This document shows, piece by piece, positions 53,573-62,685 of a stretch of DNA of 64,000 nt; within the stretch, counting starts at the first letter, position 1; every line of letters starts with the position of its first letter. The translations under genes and the position numbers were made by a program. The notes under the pieces were generated by a model. The model saw only the letters and a program-made list of their open reading frames with translations, was not told where the DNA came from and did no database searches. The DNA is from Kineosporia babensis (GTDB taxonomy: Bacteria > Actinomycetota > Actinomycetes > Actinomycetales > Kineosporiaceae), in contig NZ_JAJOMB010000006.1 in the NCBI RefSeq assembly GCF_021129305.1, positions 62,001-126,000 on the forward strand. The letters are read 5' to 3'.

Positions 53573-54424
53573 GTGAGAATCGGTATCGGTCTTCCGAACC
53601 TGGTACACAACGTGAACGCGAAGGTGATTCCCGGCTGGGCGGCCGACGCCGACCAGGCCGGCTTCTCCACCCTGAGCACCGTCTCGCGGCTGGCCTATCC
53701 GGGGGTGGCCGACACCGTGGCGCTCGCCGCCGCAGCCGCCGCCACCTCCGGCATCGGGCTCCTGAGCACCGTGCTGCAGGGCCCGGCCTGGCCACCGGTC
53801 CTGCTGGCCAAGGAACTCGCCGGGATCGACGCGATCTCCGGCGGCCGGCTCACCCTCGGCCTCGGGCTCGGCGGCCGGACCGAGGACTTCGTGACCGAGG
53901 GCCGCGGGCAACGCGGGGCCGGTAAACGCCTCGACGAGGACATCGAGGTCTACCGCCGGGTCTGGGGCGGGGAGCCCATCAGCGGAACCAACCCGGCCGT
54001 CGTCGCCGGGCAACGGCAGATCCCCCTGATCATCGGGGGCCTCGTGCAGGCCGCCTACGACCGGGCGGCCCGGGTGGGCGAGGGCTACGTGGCGGGCTCG
54101 CTGCCCGCCGCGATGGTGGCCCCGTCGTTCGAGGCCGTGCGGACCAGCTGGAAGGATGCAGGTCGCGAGGGTGAGCCGCGGCTGATCGCGGTGGCCTACT
54201 TCGCGCTGGGCGACGGCGAGGCCGGCCGGGCCGACGTGCACGAGTACTACAGCGACATGGGGCCGGAATTCGCCGCGATGGTCAGCGGGACGGTGTCCAC
54301 CACCCCCGAGGCCCTGCACACCACGCTGGCCGAGTTCGCGCAGATCGGCGCCGACGAACTGATCTTCCTGCCCGCCACCGACGACCGTGACGACGTTTCC
54401 CGACTGGCCCACATCGTCCTCTGA
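53573..54424 (+). CDS. LLM-class flavin/F420-dependent oxidoreductase
   Basis: A 283-residue luciferase-like TIM-barrel protein: IGIGLPNLVHNV at the first strand, IDAISGGRLTLGLGLGGRTED in the family core, and PLIIGGLVQAAYDRAARVGEG. It probably uses FMN or F420; the substrate is unknown. CGGAGG lies nine bases before the GTG. An ornithine cyclodeaminase-like gene follows by 49 bp and may be co-transcribed. Confidence 0.87.
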   Translation: MRIGIGLPNLVHNVNAKVIPGWAADADQAGFSTLSTVSRLAYPGVADTVALAAAAAATSGIGLLSTVLQGPAWPPVLLAKELAGIDAISGGRLTLGLGLGGRTEDFVTEGRGQRGAGKRLDEDIEVYRRVWGGEPISGTNPAVVAGQRQIPLIIGGLVQAAYDRAARVGEGYVAGSLPAAMVAPSFEAVRTSWKDAGREGEPRLIAVAYFALGDGEAGRADVHEYYSDMGPEFAAMVSGTVSTTPEALHTTLAEFAQIGADELIFLPATDDRDDVSRLAHIVL

Positions 54425-54473
54425 TCTGAACGGATGTTGCGGCTGAGGTGGCCGGATCGGCAGAGTGCTCACG

Positions 54474-55442
54474 ATGATCACGACAGTCGGCCACCCAGAA
54501 CCCCACCGCAGCTCAGTTCCCCACCTCAGCGCGGCCGAGGTGTTCGCCGCCTGCGGCTACCGCGAGGCCGTGGACGCGTTGCGCACCGCAATGAGCACGC
54601 CCACCAACGCCCTGGCCGACCCGGCCCGGCAGTTCGTTCCGGTCGAGAATGGGGTGATGCTGCTCATGCCCGCCAGCCGGGGCTCCGCCCTGGGTGTGAA
54701 GGTCCTGACCGTCGCCGACCCTGGGCTCGACCAAGCGCCGGCCCGGATCCAGGGGCTCTACCTGATGTTCGACGGCACCACCATGTCGCCGTCGGCCATC
54801 CTGGACGGGCCCGCCATCACCACCCTCCGCACACCCGCGGTCTCGGTGGCGGCGGTGCTGGACGCCCTGCCGCAGCGGCCGTTGCGGGTGGCGGTGTACG
54901 GGCACGGCCCGCAGGCAGTCGGGCACGCCGAATGCCTGGCTGCAGTGCGGGACGTGGCCAGCGTGCGCTACCTGGTGCGCCGACCCGTCACCGTGGCGGC
55001 TCTGGGCGATGCCGATGTCGCGGCGATCGGCCTCGACGAGGCCGAAAAGGCCGTGCGGGAAGCGGATGTGGTGGTCTGCGCGACCACCGCCTCCGAGCCG
55101 CTGTTCCCGGCCGACTGGATCAAGGACGATGCCGTGGTGATCGCCGTGGGCTCGCATGACCCGGACGGGCGCGAGCTGGAGGCAGACCTGCTCGGCCGCG
55201 CGCATGTCATCGTCGAGAGCCGGGAGACGGCCCTGCGGGAGGCCGGCGACGTGATCATGGCGATCGCCGAACAGGCCCTCACCGCCGACGACCTGATCCC
55301 GATGGCCGACGTGGTCACCGGACGCGCCCGCCCGAGCGGAAAGCCAGTGGTGTTCAAGAGTGTCGGGATGGCCTGGCAGGACCTCGTGGTGGCCGGAGCA
55401 GTGTTGCGTGGGGCCTCTGCAGAGCCTGCTGGACAGAGCTGA
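54474..55442 (+). CDS. Ornithine cyclodeaminase/mu-crystallin family protein
   Basis: A 322-residue NAD(P)-binding protein. The N-terminal domain has NGVMLLMPASRGSALGVKVL with the conserved Lys, and the Rossmann domain has VAVYGHGPQAVGHAECLAAV and ADVVVCATTASEPLF. The family includes ornithine cyclodeaminase, alanine dehydrogenase and imine reductases, so the reaction is not fixed. GTG at 54465 or ATG at 54474 may serve as start. A terminator hairpin follows. Confidence 0.87.
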   Translation: MITTVGHPEPHRSSVPHLSAAEVFAACGYREAVDALRTAMSTPTNALADPARQFVPVENGVMLLMPASRGSALGVKVLTVADPGLDQAPARIQGLYLMFDGTTMSPSAILDGPAITTLRTPAVSVAAVLDALPQRPLRVAVYGHGPQAVGHAECLAAVRDVASVRYLVRRPVTVAALGDADVAAIGLDEAEKAVREADVVVCATTASEPLFPADWIKDDAVVIAVGSHDPDGRELEADLLGRAHVIVESRETALREAGDVIMAIAEQALTADDLIPMADVVTGRARPSGKPVVFKSVGMAWQDLVVAGAVLRGASAEPAGQS

Positions 55443-55464
55443 GCCCACGATTTCCATGACGGCT

Positions 55465-55497
55465 GGCGGTCCCTGGGCACCTGCTCCAGGGACCGCC
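55465..55497. terminator. Bidirectional terminator between convergent genes
   Basis: A perfect 12-bp stem, GGCGGTCCCTGG and its complement, with a 9-base loop, between stops at 55442 (+) and 55508 (-). Confidence 0.82.
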
Positions 55498-55507
55498 GGC
55501 CGTTCGG

Positions 55508-56974
55508 CTACTTCTTCTCGGCCTTGCAGGCCACGTCCTGGGCCGGATAGCGGCCCGTGACCAGGAATTTCGTGGTCGTGTCGTTCGCACACCGGTTCGT
55601 GCCCAGCGCGTAGGTGCCGTGCCCACCCTGGTCGGCGGTCACGATCCGGGCCCGCTCCCCGAACGCCTTACGCATCCTCAGGGCGCCGGCCAGCGGCGTC
55701 CCCGGGTCCCGAAGGTTCTGGACCATGAGGACGTTCGCCGGGCCCCGGTCGGTGATCGTCACCGGAGCTTCGATCGGCTCGGGCCAGAACGCGCAGGGAC
55801 GGATGTTGGCGGCGGCCGCTCCCAGCATCGGGTAGCGCGCACGGTTGGCCTTCACATCGCGCTGGTAGAACTTCACCGTTTTCGGCCAGTACGAGTCGTT
55901 GCAGATCACGTGCAGGTGACCGGCGATCTGGTTCTCGGCGACCGGCACCACCGGACCCGGATCGGCGTCGGCACCCTGTTTCACCGCGTCCCACAGCTCG
56001 GCCAGATCGGTGAACTGGGAGTCCGAGTACGTGAACGCGAAGGCGGCGATCCGGAAGTCCGATCCGGTGAGCCATTTCAGCGGCTTGCGGTCCAGTTCGC
56101 GGGCCAGTTCGAAGAACGTGGCCTTGACCTCCTTCTGGGTGGACCCCATGCCGTACTTCTCGTCCCGGGCCGCCAGCCACTTCGCGAAGTCGGGGAAGCG
56201 GTCCTTCAGGCCCTGCGCGAACAGGATCGAGCCGTCCCGGTCCAGACCACCCGGGCCGGTGTTGCTGTCCAGGACGATCCGGTCGCTGCGCTCGGGGAAG
56301 AGCGAGGTGTACACCGCCCCCAGATGCGAGCCGTAGGAGTAGCCCAGGTACGAGAGTTTCGGCTCACCCAGCGCCTGCCGGATCAGGTCCATGTCGCGAG
56401 CGGTGTTGGCCGTGCTGATATAGGGCAGCATCGCCCGGCTTTCCGAGGTCAGGCACTGCTCGGCCACGGTCTTCACCTCGGCCGCGCGCTTCTTCACGTC
56501 TTTCGGCCCGTTCGCCCAGGGCGGGATGTTGCCGTACCGGAGCTGCTCCTGCGTCATGTCGCAGGTCACCGGTGCGCTGGCGCCCATTCCGCGCGGGTCG
56601 AAACCGATCACGTCGTAGCTGCTGAGCACGCTCTTGGGCAGAACCTCCTGCATCAGGGTGGGAAAGGTCCGGCCCTCGTAGCCCGGCCCACCCGGATTGG
56701 TCAGCAGCACACCCCGGCGCTTGGCCGGATCGGTGCTGGCCAGCCGGGACAGGGCGATCTCGATGCTCTGGCCCTCGCGCTTGCGGTGATCCAGCGGCAC
56801 CTTCACCGTGGCGCATTCCAGCCCTTTGGCGGCCACCTCCTCCGGGCAGGCGCCCCATTTCACCGAGCTCCGGACCGGTGTCTCACTGGCCTGAGCCGGT
56901 GCAACCAGCAGGGTGGTGGCTATCGCGGCGAGGACAGCGGCCCCCGACAACGTCTTTCGCTTGCGATAGGACAT
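55508..56974 (-). CDS. Secreted alpha/beta hydrolase, tripeptidyl aminopeptidase-like
   Basis: A 488-residue secreted enzyme. A Sec signal peptide (basic start, LSGAAVLAAIATTLLVAPAQA) is cleaved near residue 30. The oxyanion region is LTNPGGPGYEG, the nucleophile elbow YLGYSYGSHLG gives the Ser, and the His is in ADQGGHGTYALG within a TAP-like C-terminal domain. Streptomyces relatives release tripeptides from protein N-termini or cleave small esters. Four or more cysteines fit extracellular disulfides. GGGAGG precedes the ATG at 56974. Confidence 0.9.
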   Translation of the reverse strand: MSYRKRKTLSGAAVLAAIATTLLVAPAQASETPVRSSVKWGACPEEVAAKGLECATVKVPLDHRKREGQSIEIALSRLASTDPAKRRGVLLTNPGGPGYEGRTFPTLMQEVLPKSVLSSYDVIGFDPRGMGASAPVTCDMTQEQLRYGNIPPWANGPKDVKKRAAEVKTVAEQCLTSESRAMLPYISTANTARDMDLIRQALGEPKLSYLGYSYGSHLGAVYTSLFPERSDRIVLDSNTGPGGLDRDGSILFAQGLKDRFPDFAKWLAARDEKYGMGSTQKEVKATFFELARELDRKPLKWLTGSDFRIAAFAFTYSDSQFTDLAELWDAVKQGADADPGPVVPVAENQIAGHLHVICNDSYWPKTVKFYQRDVKANRARYPMLGAAAANIRPCAFWPEPIEAPVTITDRGPANVLMVQNLRDPGTPLAGALRMRKAFGERARIVTADQGGHGTYALGTNRCANDTTTKFLVTGRYPAQDVACKAEKK

Positions 56975-57035
56975 GATCAGCCTCCCGTACCGTTTTACGG
57001 ACGGGGCTATCCCACGCCGTGCCGTCGCGGCATGG

Positions 57036-57953
57036 TCAAGAGCCGACGCGTGGTTGCTGCAGCACCAGGCGGATCTCGGTGATCTGGTAGCCGGCCCGGT
57101 CGAAGGCGGCGGCCATCGGGAGGTTGACCAGGTCGGTGGTGGCGGTGATCCGCTGCGCGCCCGCCGCGGCGTGGATCCGGGTGATCTCACCGAGCAGATC
57201 GTGCACCAGGCCCTGCCCACGGTGGTCCGGCAGCACCCCGAGGTAGCCCACGTTGCGGTGGTAGGGAGTTGCGGAGGGAACGATGAAACCGGCCGGCTGA
57301 TGCTCATGGTCGAACGCAACCCGCCACCAGTCCCGTTCGCCCGGGCAGGACAAGTAGAACGCGAGGTCGTCCCGGGCCTGGCTGATCTCGTCGGTCTCCT
57401 CGAGAGCGCGCCGGGTCTCGACATCGAGTGAACCGCGGGCGGCCTGACCGAAGAGGCTCACGAACTCTTCGTCCGAGCCTTCGCGGAAGGTGAGCCGGGT
57501 GGACGCTTGCGGCACCCCGGCCGGAGGCGACCACTGATACTGGAGACGTTCGAGCGTCTCGGTGAGCCCAGCGTCCTGTGCTGCCTCGCACCGCCACCGC
57601 ACCGGGTGACCGTGCCGTTCGCCGACCGGGATCCGCAGCCGGTAGGTGGGTAGCTGCCCCAGGTCTGCCCGGCCGCCCTGAAGCAGTTGGGCGGCAACCG
57701 ATCGCGGGTCCGGCTGCTCCGGAAGGACATCGAGCGTGTCCAGGGACTCCGGCCGCGACCCACCGAGTCCCCACCACAGCGCGCGGCCCACGAGCCGTCC
57801 GTCATTTTCGGCCAGCCAGGACCATTCGGGCCGCATCCGCCCGGTGGCGAAGTCGTCCCGCACCTGATCGCGCGGCAGGTTCTGCACCCCCGGGGTGTCC
57901 GGGAAGGCGATCAGGGCGGGGACGTCATCGGTCGTGGCGCGGCGAACACTCAT
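57036..57953 (-). CDS. GNAT-family N-acetyltransferase
   Basis: A 305-residue protein. The C-terminal half holds the acetyl-CoA motif (YLGVLPDHRGQGLVHDLLGE) and the last GNAT strand with NLPMAAAFDRAGY. The N-terminal half may be a degenerate second GNAT domain, since its length and strand pattern (WSWLAENDGRLVGRALWWGL) fit. The substrate is not known. TACCGT lies eight bases before the ATG. Confidence 0.85.
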   Translation of the reverse strand: MSVRRATTDDVPALIAFPDTPGVQNLPRDQVRDDFATGRMRPEWSWLAENDGRLVGRALWWGLGGSRPESLDTLDVLPEQPDPRSVAAQLLQGGRADLGQLPTYRLRIPVGERHGHPVRWRCEAAQDAGLTETLERLQYQWSPPAGVPQASTRLTFREGSDEEFVSLFGQAARGSLDVETRRALEETDEISQARDDLAFYLSCPGERDWWRVAFDHEHQPAGFIVPSATPYHRNVGYLGVLPDHRGQGLVHDLLGEITRIHAAAGAQRITATTDLVNLPMAAAFDRAGYQITEIRLVLQQPRVGS

Positions 57954-57972
57954 GGGCCGCCACGGTATCTCC

Positions 57973-59241
57973 CTACAGGTCGGCCGGTCCGGGAACGGTG
58001 AACGAGGTGCTGAAGCCGGCGGTGTTCAGGTCCAGGTAGAGCCGGCGCCGCAGCACCGCCAGCGCCCGCTCGGCCGAGGTGTCGGCCACCCGGCCGGTCA
58101 CCCGCAGCACCACGTGGTCCTCGCCGGCGTTGATCAGGCCGTTCAGCACCGTGTTGGTCAGCACCGGCACCTGGGCGTCCTCCAGCAGGTCGCTGAGGCG
58201 CTCCAGGTCGTCCAGGGTTCCGGGGGCCAGGTCGAGCGGCTTGGTGTCGACCAGGTCGGCGCTGGAGGTGGCGGCCGCGAGCGCGGCCAGGGCCTTGCGC
58301 GGGGCGCGTGGGACCAGCACCGGCAGGATCTCGACCAGGGTGCCCGGCACGTCGCCGCGGTTGATCAGGTTGGGGCCGGAGGCCGAGGCCAGGTCGCGGT
58401 CCAGCCGGTCCAGGCTCATGCGCACCACGCGCTCGGCGGCGGCCAGTCGCCCGGCCGCGGTGGGCGGCAGCGCCGACTCCGGGGACTCGGGGAACCCGGC
58501 GGTGATGTCGAGGGTCAGGTGGGTCTGGGCCTGAGTGCGGTTGCCCAGGCGTGGAACCTGGCTGTGCCGCACGTGCCAGATCGTGCCGTCCTTGCCGCGC
58601 AGTCGGGTGGTGCGCAGGCCGATCTCCTCGACCACCCCGGCCGCGCCGAAGGTGGTGTCCACGTAGTCGCCGATCCCGTAGGTGTCCTCGACCAGGACGA
58701 ACAGCCCGGCCACGATGTCCTTGGCCAGGCCCTGCACGCTGACCGCGGCGATCACGCCGAGCATGCCGGCGGTGAACACCCCGGCCTTCGACAGCCCGGT
58801 GCCCTGTACCAGCAGCAGGACGCCGGTCACCACCAGCGCGGCGGTGACCAGGTGGGACAGCAGCGAGGCGATCGCCCGGGCGCGTTGCTTGCGGCGTTCG
58901 CTCCAGGCCTCCTCGGTGAAGGCCGGGCGGCGCACGATGCTCTTCCAGATGGTCTGCAGGGTGCCGCGTTCGGGCGAGACGCTGAGTGCGATCCGGTCGG
59001 CGACCGACTTGATCACCCGGTGCATGAGCAGCCGGATCAGCAGCAGGACGGCGAGCATGACCAGGGCTTTGAGGGTGAACCGGAGCAGGGTGTCACCGGC
59101 ACCCAGCAGGAGATGAGTCAGGGCGTCCGGGCCGCTGTGGGCAGCGTCCGACACCTGGTTCCAGACTTCGGTGGGGGAGGGAGTGGCAGTCGCCGCCGTG
59201 TCGGTGGAGGGTCCGGGCACGGCGGGTGTTGCGGGGAGCAC
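57973..59241 (-). CDS. Small-conductance mechanosensitive channel (MscS family)
   Basis: A 422-residue MscS-type channel. Membrane helices lie near residues 50-75, 115-140 and 147-175; the pore helix with AGMLGVIAAVSVQGLAKDIVAG is followed by the beta domain GIGDYVDTTFGAAGVVEEIG and LRGKDGTIWHVRHSQV. It opens on membrane tension to release solutes under osmotic downshock. The C-terminal part is longer than in E. coli MscS and ends in an alpha/beta domain. AAAGGA precedes the GTG start. Confidence 0.92.
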   Translation of the reverse strand: MLPATPAVPGPSTDTAATATPSPTEVWNQVSDAAHSGPDALTHLLLGAGDTLLRFTLKALVMLAVLLLIRLLMHRVIKSVADRIALSVSPERGTLQTIWKSIVRRPAFTEEAWSERRKQRARAIASLLSHLVTAALVVTGVLLLVQGTGLSKAGVFTAGMLGVIAAVSVQGLAKDIVAGLFVLVEDTYGIGDYVDTTFGAAGVVEEIGLRTTRLRGKDGTIWHVRHSQVPRLGNRTQAQTHLTLDITAGFPESPESALPPTAAGRLAAAERVVRMSLDRLDRDLASASGPNLINRGDVPGTLVEILPVLVPRAPRKALAALAAATSSADLVDTKPLDLAPGTLDDLERLSDLLEDAQVPVLTNTVLNGLINAGEDHVVLRVTGRVADTSAERALAVLRRRLYLDLNTAGFSTSFTVPGPADL

Positions 59242-59590
59242 GAGGTTCCTTTCCGGCCCGGGATCAACCGGGCGTTCAGTGGATCAGGTTGCGCCGAGGA
59301 CATCGTTGTCGTAACGGGAAGTGTTACGGGAATATGTCCTGGCCAAAGATCCTGCGCTGGGCCATCTTTGCAAGTGCCTCGGTGAAATTCGCTGGGAGGA
59401 TGAGAATTGGCGGTGATGGATGCTGTCGTGATGTGAGTCACGGCCTTGGTTCGGGAGCTTCTACGACTAAGGTCGTACGGCTTTCTCCGCGGATCCGATC
59501 GAAGTCTGACGACTGCGGCATCGAGCTTGGGGACGATGGGTGCGGGCCCGGTGCCGGATCGCGCCCATCGCACGGAAGCGGAGAAGACAC
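59242..59590. other. Intergenic region upstream of ATPase-domain gene
   Basis: A 349-bp divergent gap with no convincing gene. It has two small repeats: GTAAC at 59311-59315 with its complement at 59323-59327 (and a direct TAACGGGAA/TTACGGGAA pair), and TACGAC-TAAG-GTCGTA at 59462-59477. Either could bind a regulator. Confidence 0.5.
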
Positions 59591-60046
59591 GTGTCTTCAA
59601 TGGGTATCGAGAGACTTGCGCGGCAGGCTCAAAGCGAGGGCATGCGGATCGAGACCGACCTGCCCCCGGCGCCGTACGAGCTCACCGAGGAGGAACAGGG
59701 TCTGCTGGCCGGCATCGTGCAGGAGGCCCTGGCCAACGTGCGCCGTCATGCTCCGAAGGATGCCGTCACCGAGATCCGGCTGTACTTCGAGCCGACCTAC
59801 CTGATGCTCGAGATCACGGACGACGGCGGCACCGAGAGCGCCCCTCCGGCGCTGCGTCTGGTCGAGCAGGAGCCGGAGGGTGGGCAGGGGATCGCCTGGA
59901 TGCGCGATCAGCTGGATCTGCACGAGGGCAAACTCGACGCCGGGCCGCAACTGGGCCCGGGCTGGCTGGTGCGGGCCTGGCTACCGGTCCAGGCCGGTGA
60001 GCATCAGGCCCTTGGGCGTCTTTTCGGCCCGACGGCGGAGGCCTGA
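59591..60046 (+). CDS. Stand-alone HATPase-domain protein (kinase-like fragment)
   Basis: A protein of about 151 residues with only the ATP-binding half of a NarL-type histidine kinase: LAGIVQEALANVRRHAPKDA is the N-box, EITDDGGTES the G1 box and GGQGIAWMRDQLDLHEGKLD the G2 region. No phosphoacceptor His domain or sensor is present. It resembles the C-terminus of DevS/NarX-like kinases, and may work as an anti-sigma-type or phosphatase-like module, or be a remnant. GTG at 59591 has GGAG nine bases before; ATG at 59600 is an alternative. Confidence 0.7.
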   Translation: MSSMGIERLARQAQSEGMRIETDLPPAPYELTEEEQGLLAGIVQEALANVRRHAPKDAVTEIRLYFEPTYLMLEITDDGGTESAPPALRLVEQEPEGGQGIAWMRDQLDLHEGKLDAGPQLGPGWLVRAWLPVQAGEHQALGRLFGPTAEA

Positions 60047-60112
60047 GGGTTGTAGCTACGGTGGAACGCTTCCGGTGTATGGGCGCTGACGGCTGCTCTG
60101 GTGGCCGGGGCA

Positions 60113-60118
60113 TAGGAT
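60113..60118 (+). promoter_or_regulatory. -10 box for leaderless SnoaL-like gene
   Basis: TAGGAT, six bases, then the ATG at 60125. Confidence 0.45.
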
Positions 60119-60124
60119 CGGCAG

Positions 60125-60523
60125 ATGAATGACACCGCCAGGACACGTGAGGTCGCCCGCGCGTATGTGGAGCGCAGCGAGCAGCGCGACTGGGCCGGCC
60201 TGGCGCAGTTGCTGGCCGAGGACATGGTGTACGAGATGCCGCAGACCGGTGAGCGGATTCGCAGCCGTGAGCGCTTCCTGCAGTTCAACCGGGAGTATCC
60301 CGGCGACTGGCATCTGTCCGTCGGCCGGATCGTCGCCGACGGTGCGAATGCTGCTGTCTGGATGCAGGTTTCGTCAGGATCGGAACTGATGGACGCCTGT
60401 GCCTGGCTGGAGTTGTCGGCTCAGGGGCTGATCACCAGGGTCACGGACTTCTGGCCGGAGGCGTACGAGCCTCCGGCCGGGCGCGAGCATCTGGTCGAGC
60501 GATTCAGCCGTTCAGCGACCTGA
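60125..60523 (+). CDS. SnoaL/NTF2-like protein
   Basis: A 132-residue NTF2-fold protein. The helix VARAYVERSEQRDWAGLAQL, the strand pattern MVYEMPQTGERIRSRERFLQ and the late ITRVTDFWPEAYEPP fit SnoaL-like cyclase/isomerase or ligand-binding proteins. No substrate can be assigned. The 3' end overlaps the convergent gene by 12 bp. Confidence 0.8.
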   Translation: MNDTARTREVARAYVERSEQRDWAGLAQLLAEDMVYEMPQTGERIRSRERFLQFNREYPGDWHLSVGRIVADGANAAVWMQVSSGSELMDACAWLELSAQGLITRVTDFWPEAYEPPAGREHLVERFSRSAT

Positions 60524-61048
60524 CTGGGCGGCCCGGTCGGGCCGGATGACGATCGTGCTCACGCTGCCGTCGCCCCAGATCGCGGTCTGCAGCAGCATCT
60601 TCTGGTCCAGCGAGTGCATGGTGAACTCGGGCAGGTAGCGGTCTGTGAAGTGAGTTCCGAACCAGCCCCGCAGGACTGCAGAGCCGCTGCCGGCTATGTC
60701 CCAGGTCTCGGCCAGCCGGACTCGTACCCAGACGTACTCGGACTCGACCGAGCCCATATCGCTGACGTCGACGGCGAGCGCGAATTCGCGGCTCTCGTCG
60801 AGCAGCCCGAACTCGTCGGCCATCTGCCACCAGCCGGCATTGATCTTGGCGGTGCCGTCAGGGTCGTCGACCTGGGCTGTCTTGTCGGGGGAGGAGTCGA
60901 AGCGGCCGTGGTTGTGCTCGGTCGGATGGCAGGAGGCGGGCGACTCGAGAGGCGGTAGCAAATCGGCGAACTCGATTGTGAGGCGCTCGATGAACTGCAG
61001 GCCGGCTGCCGTGAGGTCTGCGGCGATGTCGTGGTCGGTCATGCTCAC
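60512..61048 (-). CDS. Hypothetical protein
   Basis: A 178-residue acidic soluble protein I cannot assign to a family. Features include a Trp-rich stretch (KINAGWWQMADEFGLLDE) and alternating strands (YVWVRVRLAETWDIAGSGSA). GTG at 61048 is supported by TACGAT six bases upstream (leaderless); ATG at 61042 is the alternative. Confidence 0.6.
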   Translation of the reverse strand: MSMTDHDIAADLTAAGLQFIERLTIEFADLLPPLESPASCHPTEHNHGRFDSSPDKTAQVDDPDGTAKINAGWWQMADEFGLLDESREFALAVDVSDMGSVESEYVWVRVRLAETWDIAGSGSAVLRGWFGTHFTDRYLPEFTMHSLDQKMLLQTAIWGDGSVSTIVIRPDRAAQSGR

Positions 61049-61054
61049 TGCAGG

Positions 61055-61060
61055 ATCGTA
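61055..61060 (-). promoter_or_regulatory. -10 box for leaderless hypothetical gene
   Basis: Minus-strand TACGAT, six bases, then the GTG at 61048. Confidence 0.5.
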
Positions 61061-61102
61061 GCCGGATTCGGCCGGATTTCAGCGGGAATTCGGCCGGATG
61101 GT

Positions 61103-61135
61103 GCTGGGCCCGGACCACGGGGGCCCGGGCCCAGC
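61103..61135 (-). terminator. Hairpin terminator after Nramp-like gene
   Basis: A perfect 11-bp stem, GCTGGGCCCGG and its complement, with an 11-base loop, eight bases past the Nramp-like stop. Confidence 0.75.
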
Positions 61136-61142
61136 CGCCCGG

Positions 61143-62579
61143 TCAGAACTTCTGGATCTGCTGGTAGATGGTGACCGCCGAGAGCACGCCGAAGAAGCCG
61201 GTGCTGAAGATCAGGACGGCGGCCCGGCCGCGGCCCACCCGGATCGCCCGGGGCAGGGCGCCGCGGTTCATCACCAGTAGCAGCGTGCTGTAGAAGAACA
61301 TGCTCAGCCCGGCCACGCAGGCCGAGATCACCAGCAGCACCAGGGGCTGGTCCAGGCCCGCGGCCAGGATGGTCACGCCGGTCAGGACCAGCACCCAGAC
61401 CGCGCCGAAGTACAGCCGGTTCTCGCTGACCGAACGGCGGCCCAGGTAGGTGCCTTTGAGGATGTCGGCGACCAGTCGGCTGGTGTAGTCGACGATCCCG
61501 GCGGCCGCGGCGAACAGCGAGAACATGCCGACCACCCAGAACAGGGTGCCGAACCAGCCGCCGACCGCGCCCTTGAGCGCCTCACCCTCGACGTTCAGGA
61601 AGTCGATCGAGTTCTCCAGGCCCGGGCTGCCCAGCACGGTGGAGTGCGCCAGCATCGAGGTGAGCAGGATGGTCAGGAAGGTGATCAGGGCGAAGGTCAG
61701 GGCCTGCTCGAGGTTGGCGAAGCGCCACCAGCGCTGCCAGCGGCTCAGGTTCGCCGGGGTCGGCTCGAAGACGAAGGCGGTGGTGCTCGGGGCGGCCACC
61801 TTCTCCCCGGTGATCGGGCTGACCAGGCGCGGGATGTACGAGCCCATGCCGAAGCCCTTGTCCCGGATCCAGTTGCTCTGGCACAGGTTCTGCCCGCCGC
61901 CGGCCCCGGCGAAGGCGATCGCGCCCATCAGCACGGCGAATTCGATGTCGCCGGGGAACTGTCCCACGTGGGTCACCGCGTCGGGCAGTGCCTGCCAGGT
62001 GTCGGCCTTCAGTGCCAGCGTGACGGCGACCAGGAAGAACAGGCCCACCGCGACGATCTTGACGATGAGCAGGCGTTCCATCAGCGTGTAGACCACCGGC
62101 GCCAGGGTGAGCATCGCGCCGATCGCCAGGAGCATGATCACCGCGACCACCGTGGCGTTGCCGCCGAAGAGGTAGGTGAACATGGTGGCGGCCGCGGTGG
62201 CCCAGCCCGGCCAGAGGTTCTGGAACACGGCCAGGACCACGAAGAACAGGCCCCAGTGCTTCCAGTACCGGTTGAAGCCGCTGAGCGCGGTCTCGCCGGT
62301 GGCCAGGGTGTAGCGCTCGATCTCCATGTTCAGGAACCACTGGATGGTCAGGCCGAGCGCGGCGCCCCAGAGGAAGACCAGGCCGACCTGGCTGGTGATG
62401 TACGGCCAGAGGATGAACTCGCCGGAGGCCAGGCCCACACCCGAGGCCACGATGCCGGGCCCGATCAGGCGCCACATCCTTCTGGGCGGGTCGGGCAGTT
62501 CTCGCACCTGCGGTTCGGGCAGGTTGCCGGTCTTGAGCGCGAAGACGCCGGCGTCGGTGGCGGCGGGTTGATGAGTCAT
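61143..62579 (-). CDS. Divergent Nramp-like transporter lacking metal motifs
   Basis: A 478-residue protein with about 11 membrane helices and the Nramp/APC fold. The helix-1 region GPGIVASGVGLASGEFILWP replaces the canonical DPGN metal motif, and the helix-6 region reads GGGQNLCQSNWIRDKGFGMG instead of MPH. These changes are shared by a known group of Nramp-related proteins of unknown substrate, so manganese or iron transport should not be assumed. A 33-residue N-terminal tail precedes helix 1. Probably transcribed alone, with its own terminator. Confidence 0.85.
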   Translation of the reverse strand: MTHQPAATDAGVFALKTGNLPEPQVRELPDPPRRMWRLIGPGIVASGVGLASGEFILWPYITSQVGLVFLWGAALGLTIQWFLNMEIERYTLATGETALSGFNRYWKHWGLFFVVLAVFQNLWPGWATAAATMFTYLFGGNATVVAVIMLLAIGAMLTLAPVVYTLMERLLIVKIVAVGLFFLVAVTLALKADTWQALPDAVTHVGQFPGDIEFAVLMGAIAFAGAGGGQNLCQSNWIRDKGFGMGSYIPRLVSPITGEKVAAPSTTAFVFEPTPANLSRWQRWWRFANLEQALTFALITFLTILLTSMLAHSTVLGSPGLENSIDFLNVEGEALKGAVGGWFGTLFWVVGMFSLFAAAAGIVDYTSRLVADILKGTYLGRRSVSENRLYFGAVWVLVLTGVTILAAGLDQPLVLLVISACVAGLSMFFYSTLLLVMNRGALPRAIRVGRGRAAVLIFSTGFFGVLSAVTIYQQIQKF

Positions 62580-62673
62580 ACGCCATCGTCCGCTTTGTCC
62601 GGGTTCTTTTCCAGGCGTCGCGAAGAGTGCAGGGTGGGTGCGGCGCGGCCTCCCACCTAAGCCAGCAGATACC

Positions 62674-62679
62674 TACGGT
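62674..62679 (+). promoter_or_regulatory. -10 box for leaderless NTF2-like gene
   Basis: TACGGT, six bases, then the ATG at 62686. Confidence 0.45.
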
Positions 62680-62685
62680 CGAGGC

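Noticed and set aside
59462..59477. Second DosR box (core GACTAAGGTC)
   Set aside because: The core matches nine of ten positions, but the flanking GG/CC and TTS/SAA bases do not, so it is noted only as a small inverted repeat.
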